Source: Nansenia antarctica (taxonomy: Eukaryota; Chordata; Actinopteri; Argentiniformes; Microstomatidae). From it: a DNA stretch of 64,000 nt. Positions 58,279-64,000 of the stretch are shown piece after piece. The stretch lies in contig OZ022345.1 in NCBI GenBank assembly GCA_963989245.1, positions 46,313,493 through 46,377,492 of the forward strand, in the 5' to 3' direction. The notes under the pieces were generated by a model. That model did no database searches and was not told the DNA's origin. It saw only the letters and a program-made list of their open reading frames with translations. Every line of letters starts with the position of its first letter. Position 1 is the stretch's first letter. Both the position numbers and the translations under genes were made by a program.

Positions 58279-60625
58279 AAAGGACGTTACGTCAGGCTTT
58301 GGCAGTAGTGTGAGGAGAGGAGTGCTTTGCGGAGCCTGTAGCTGCTGCTCTGTGAGAGGTACTGAGTGTCAGAGTGAGTCGTGGATTAGGCCTGCTGCAT
58401 CACTGGGACAGCTTATGTAAACCTGCACCACTGACATAACCTGCTGCCATTACCTAACCTCACCCACATCTCTCCTGTCACTAAGATCTGGCCCCTCAAC
58501 TCAGGATTGGAGAGCATCTCTCCTCTTTTTCTTTAAAGATAGATTGCAAAGCACTATTGTTCAAAGAATACAAAGAAAGAAAGCCTCACGCATTCAGGCA
58601 AAGTCGTGCAAATTACAAATGGTTACATAAGGAGCACAGAGGGAAGGATGATCAATAGGCGAATACAAAGATCTCCTTCCTGTGTTACTGAAACACTGGC
58701 TGCTCTATCCGTGGTCCAGTGGAGCGCTCCCACGGGCCTACTCTGCTAGACTGACTGCTTGTTAATGCCCAGCCCTCCTGTATTGATTACTAACACTGAC
58801 TGAGTCATTGACTCAGGTATAGATCAAGTACACACATTACAGAGATAAGGCCTCGTTTCAAACCTAATTTATCGTTCTTGTTAGGTCTAATATGTCTGGA
58901 CTAATGGCTTCTTCTCTGTAAAACCTTTAGCTCAGATATCACAACAGAACAATGTTTGAAAATGATTTTCATAGACATTACTTCTTCGTGATGGTACTGA
59001 ATATCATTTGCATGTGGGATACTGAGCTGTAGGCTTTGGATAATACAAATGCTCTACGCACTATCTTGATAGACACTAAATCTTAGCAATAGCAAGGTGA
59101 TTTTGTGGAAACCTTCATGTTTGAGGGAGAACTTCAATTTGTCGTCACACAGTTGGCTGGCCAAGAAGTGACCTCTTTTCATCAGCCAGCAGAGAACAGT
59201 GAGGTCATTGTGTTGGGTCCATGTTAGTGCACCCAGCCCCTCCCATATCAGGGGTCCCCTTCTTCCAACATTTCCCCCCAAAACACAAACTAAACTAGGA
59301 GCAGAGATTGTTCATCATTGTTCATATATACTGTATATATATGGGCAGTAATTTGCTTCTGCTTTCTTTACAACAAAGATGGATCTCCAAGCTTATCTTA
59401 CCAGCTACACATCCTGATGGTTGTAGGTGACCTAAGACTATATCCATGCTGACCACATGACATTTGCCACTTCACAGTCTAAACCCCACCTGCCACAGTG
59501 CTTTACTCTGCAGTCCCACGACTATATGAACACCTGGTGCTTTCGCACTGCGACCAAGGTGGTTATGCCACAGCACAGCTTTTGCATATCACACTGTGTC
59601 TTATTTGCCTATGTAGCCCACATAACAGGCATTGCAGTAACATTCCTATTAATCAGATGCTACTATACCTGGTGGCTTACAGGACAGGCTGCCTTTGCCT
59701 ATTTTACCACAATCCTCATGGGCAGAACAATGCAGTCACACATACTGTAAACTTCTGGCTGAGTGATTTACATATTTTACTAGACTCATTCACAAGCCAG
59801 GACAATGAGGAGATGAATCTGAATGGACATGTAACTATTCCACAAGGGTAAAACATGCTGCATCAATGCACAGGTACACCTGTCAGCATGGACCAGAGGG
59901 AGTTACAGTACACATGCGTTCATGTTTTGCCATGTCTGGGAACAAGGATCTACAAACAGAGACAGGCTCAGATCCCAGAGAACAGATGTCTCTCAGTATA
60001 GAAAACACCAGCAGGAAGACTACATCTAAAGAGTCCGGATGCGTTCTCCCCCCCCAGAGGAGCTGGCGTAGAGGGGAGAAGTAGGTCTGACAGTTCCACT
60101 GATCCTACAGGAGGAGATGAACAGTGAGACTACAGTGTGTCAGCTCTGGCTCTCTGACGGTCTCTGAGCGGCTTTTAAAAATGACTCACTCCAGTCCAGT
60201 CTCATCACGGATGCACACGGCATTTACCTGCACCTACCGAGTGGACACAACAGAGGGAAATCAATACCATCAATATCATGTAAATGTGATAGGATTGCAG
60301 CATCCCTACAGTATGTTCTACTTAATATCTCTTTAGTATTGGACTGAGAAACCTCAAGGTTTTACAGAAATTGCAAGGCTGCTATACCTAATGCTGTGTG
60401 TGTCGCCGGGATGGCTCTAAAATGGAAGGCTCCTTCAGCATAGTAAAGAGCCCTCAGTATTAGTCTCCACCGTTCAAATCTATCTCAATTAATCCATTCA
60501 AACCGGTCGAAAGAGACACTCCACTTACAGTGTATTGAGGCACTCTCATTACAGTTGAATTTGTTCCAAAACGTCAGGACAAAGAGGATACATGTATATA
60601 ATTTCAATGTAATGACTCAGTAACT

Positions 60626-60806
<181 letters not shown>

Positions 60807-61843
60807 GTCCTCGATTATCTTTCTCTAAAACATTGTTATCAAACCTCTTGCAATATGCGTCAATAACTGCGTTTTCAATTGCGAAATCAGTGAAACCTCA
60901 TATGCGCCACCTAGCGCGATGGACCCTGTGGGGGCAGTGCGTGAGTGAGAATTTAAAGATTCAGATTAGAACAATTGTTATGTTTTCCTCAAATACGTCT
61001 ATGCGCCAAACACATCAAAGTGTATGTTTATGGCGTAAAAACGATCCTTTGATAAAGTCCTCATAATGTGACATGTGTAGTAGGCTATTCCGTACGACCC
61101 ATTTGTCCATGCTGAATCAAAACTGAACAAACGCAACAAGTTTCGGTATAATTTAAAACAGACGGTCCAATGTAGGCTAGTATAATATAAAATAAAAGGG
61201 AGGACCAGGAATAATTACAAAGACATGGATATAAAATAGGTCGCGATGAGCTAACCGGACTGACGACGTTTCAGCACCATCCGTGCTGGACCTAATCGAA
61301 GCGCGTCATCCAGGGCGCTCTGCAGACTGGCGCCCGCAAATCAGCAATTCCTATTAAATGTAATCTTTGAAAGAGCTATCTTTCCTTGGACCATAGATTC
61401 AATGAGCGATCGATTCAATACAGCCCACCAGATAGGTTACGGCTACCGCTCTGAATGAACAATAAACAATGTTTGGATTTTTCCCAAGGATTTCATTCAT
61501 GCCTTTTTAATTAAATAACACCCCAAACACCAATTCAATACGGTTATCTTAGATTAATGCATGCAATGGAATTGACCACAGGTTATGTCAAACTGCCCCG
61601 TAGCCTTTATGCTTCACCAGAAAACACAGACAACGAACAATGCGTCCTTTCTCTAAATCGATAGGCTAACATAAGAGGTAGCACACATTATTTCATGCAG
61701 ATCATGTTAAATACTTAATAATAAAACCCATACGTATAGGTATATGGAATGAATCAATTAACACAAAAACTAGGCAAAAACTCCTTACCATTTTTCACTT
61801 GCATTATGGTTTTCATTCAAATAAATAAATATTTCATCTTTAC

Positions 61844-61930
61844 CTGTTCAGCGCAGTCGCTTCGCAATAGAACTCTCTCTCGCTCTCTCTCTCTCGGAGC
61901 GCAACGACAGACTACAGAATCTAGGGGCCA
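61844..61930 (-). promoter_or_regulatory. map2: Probable map2 non-coding first exon and promoter area
   Basis: On the minus strand a GA-rich 5'-UTR-like segment (GTTGCGCTCCGAGAGAGAGA, then GTTCTATTGCGAAGCGACTG) ends in a strong donor GCTGAACAG/GTAAAG at 61844/61843. Its 5' edge is a guess; a GC-rich stretch (GGGAGGGGCTACGTGGCCCC) with a GC-box-like motif lies just upstream at about 61925-61945. The next acceptor on the strand that fits is the one at 15322. No in-frame start is needed because the ATG is in the next exon. Further untranslated exons may lie between. Confidence 0.45.
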
Positions 61931-62172
61931 CGTAGCCCCTCCCGCTGCTCTCCAAATACCGTAAATAGTTCAACAGGAGCGCTAGAGAATTCAACAGTAT
62001 AATTCACTGGGCTTGGTAGACATAAAAATTGAATTATATACTGTATAATTGCATCTTATATGTCAATGGGCTACACAGCTTGGGCAAAATTGTTACACTA
62101 AATGTTATAATAGTAGGCCCATTTATCCTCATTTATCCACGCACACGCACACGCACACGCACACGCACACGC

Positions 62173-62246
<74 letters not shown>

Positions 62247-63027
62247 TGGGCACAGACAAAGTTCAGATTGCCATCACTGAGACAAGGGATTTGCAGGTGG
62301 ATTGCAGGGAGTGGAGCAGAATCATGGACAGCCTATAGAAGCCTAGAAGGCTTGCAGCTTCTATCCTCGATGTTGAAGCATGTGTGGGGATGCTAAGAGA
62401 GATTGCTAATATCTGAGGTTGGCACTGTTGTTATCAGAGCTCCAGACATATACTGCATATTTGGATGAACATGCTTTTTTCAGTCAATGCGATGCAGCAG
62501 GTACAGTCTGACAGCCCGACAGTGACACAACAAGCAAATAATATGATGACAGTAAGAAAGCAGCATGTAGATAGAAAGCCACGAGAGTAGATGGATGGAT
62601 AAACCAGTGAGACTTGATGTGTTGTTGCTAGTGCTGATATTAGCAGTCTCTCATGAGATAAAGAGCCTCACTGTTACTCCTCAACAGACAGAGATCGACA
62701 AACAGGCACACACCCTTCAACCTTGCAGGCCTGTAATCCTGAACATAATCAGAACAGCTTTTTGGCACGGATGGAGGATCGTCTGTGCCATCAGACATCT
62801 GCTGCTCACTAATTCCTGACTCCTATTGGGGAAACAGGTAGGCTATCGCTCATTTACACAATCAATCCTGAACATAGGACATACTGACGCTGTATGTCAT
62901 ACACTCGCTGGCCATAAAGCCCCTAAGGAGATTTAAGATGGAGCACAGATATGTTCTTCCCCGATGATGAGGCCCACAGTGGGATGAAGCAGCAACCAGT
63001 GGTGGGATGATGTAAATGAACTGCAAT
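61931..63027. other. Upstream region of the probable map2 first exon
   Basis: Contains CGCACA units then (CA)n at 62139-62243. Otherwise AT-rich sequence with no recognised gene. Confidence 0.55.
62139..62243. repeat. CGCACA then (CA)n microsatellite
   Basis: Five to six ACGCAC hexamers are followed by about 32 CA units. Confidence 0.97.
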
Positions 63028-63255
63028 GGACTGCACTTATATAGTAAGTGCAGTCCAACACGCTTTACAATGGCCTCTCATTCACCCATTCACATTCACA
63101 CACACCGATGGCAGCAAGCTACCATGCAAGGCTGCTCATTGGGAGCAATTTGGGGTTCAGTGTCTTGCCCAAGGACACCTCGATACGTGGACAGGAGGAT
63201 CGAACTGCCGACCTTGCGATCATTAGACGCCGTCTCCACCTCCTGAGCCACAACC
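63028..63255 (-). mobile_element. tRNA-derived fish SINE with terminal hairpin
   Basis: On the minus strand the head has TGTGGCTCAGGAGGTGGAGA (A box) and GGCAGTTCGATCCTCC (B box). The body carries GTGTCCTTGGGCAAGACACT, GTGTGAATGGGTGAATGAGA and GTAAAGCGTGTTGGACTGCA, phrases found in many teleost genomes. The end is a perfect 12-bp-arm hairpin (GGACTGCACTTA/TAAGTGCAGTCC) at 63028-63056. Confidence 0.82.
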
Positions 63256-64000
63256 GTAACCAATCAATACAGCAATAGTTGTCTCAGGCCAGTCCATGCC
63301 AACAGTAGCATCGCAACCCATTCCACTACAGCAGCCTACATACCAAGCTACTCCAGGCTATTGATGTTACATCTCTGTAGCTGTCAAACTAATTCGAAAA
63401 GCATAACAAGAGCCGGATATTTTGTATAAACAGCATAACATTTAGTAAAAGCAGAATATTCTGTAGTCATCCAACCCAGACAACTGCAGATACAACAGCT
63501 TAAGTCAGCTAAAGACAACAGTGAATTACAGTGAATAAACAGACCATGTGTTATGGACATCATTATAAGAATACAGTGATTTTATTATGATCTCTGGGGG
63601 GGAAGGTTGGACTTGAGGCACAAGGGCACTGGCTCTTGAGACCCCTGGATCCTTAGCTAATGGGCGTAGATGCTTCTCATTAGGTGCTGGCCACTCTCAA
63701 CTTGACCGCCACTTGCCTCCCTGGTGCTACTTGATGGATACAGTGTGCGTGCTTCTGTGATGGAGGAAGCAGGTCAACGCAATAAAAATCAAAGAAACAG
63801 TTTAATAAGAATTGGACTGCTGGGTTTATGTAGCGCATGTTTGAGTGTGCTGACGATGTAATGGAGTTCCATGTAGAGTACAGTGAAAATCATCCTCAAA
63901 ATATCAAAGAATATTGTAGTGAACTTCATGCAAAAAATATACTGTATTCACATGTACTGTAATATGTAGGGCCCCAGCCAGAAATACATGATATAATACA
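63256..64000. other. Right end of the window, nothing recognised
   Basis: AT-rich single-copy-looking sequence with no supported ORF, RNA or element. Confidence 0.6.

Noticed and set aside
59457..59851. Open frames of 97 and 117 codons with hydrophobic segments
   Set aside because: They overlap each other in different frames and show no recognisable domain, splice or codon-bias support.

Overview
The window looks like a teleost fish chromosome segment dominated by one gene read on the minus strand: map2 (microtubule-associated protein 2). Six coding exons can be placed by frame, splice sites and similarity to known MAP2: 15073-15289 (start codon), 9652-9756 (PKA RII-binding helix), 8366-8443 (Pro/Ser-rich), 6751-6960, 4317-4631 (acidic) and 122-2965 (the giant projection-domain exon). 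Every junction is phase 1 and every internal exon is a multiple of three, so the exons can be skipped in any combination. The tubulin-binding repeats and the stop codon lie beyond position 1. A probable non-coding first exon ends at 61844, which would make about 46.5 kb of the window the first intron.

The intron holds a nested plus-strand locus derived from pabpc1: three open exons (27365-28576) with correct splice junctions encode RRM4, the linker and the C-terminal MLLE domain, without RRM1-3. Beside it lie a degenerate RRM1/RRM4 pseudogene (26242-26690) and duplicated flanks (24546-24890 and 29240-29550). This suggests an old local tandem duplication and is the most unusual gene-like feature here.

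The rest is intronic DNA rich in mobile elements and simple repeats. The elements are: a LINE with an intact 620-aa reverse-transcriptase ORF (20501-22735) and a near-identical 3' end at 54713-55046; several broken L2-type LINEs (25405-25860, 39546-40525, 46985-47985, 54450-55385); an L1-type 3' end (34533-35104); two copies of another LINE tail with target-site duplications (38916-39242, 44731-45001); a solo-LTR-like insertion (39797-40311); five tRNA-derived SINEs; and a palindromic MITE-like element (27067-27195). There are also 60-bp, 40-bp and 30-bp minisatellites.

Microsatellite load is very high: several dozen (GT)n, (GA)n and mixed tracts, some over 150 bp. This fits a fish genome with unusual simple-repeat density (gadids and clupeids are known examples), but the species cannot be fixed from the sequence. 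No prokaryotic genes, rRNA, intact tRNA gene or CRISPR array were seen. The microsatellite-derived open frames (poly Cys-Val, Thr-His, Ser-Leu, Arg-Glu) are not treated as genes.
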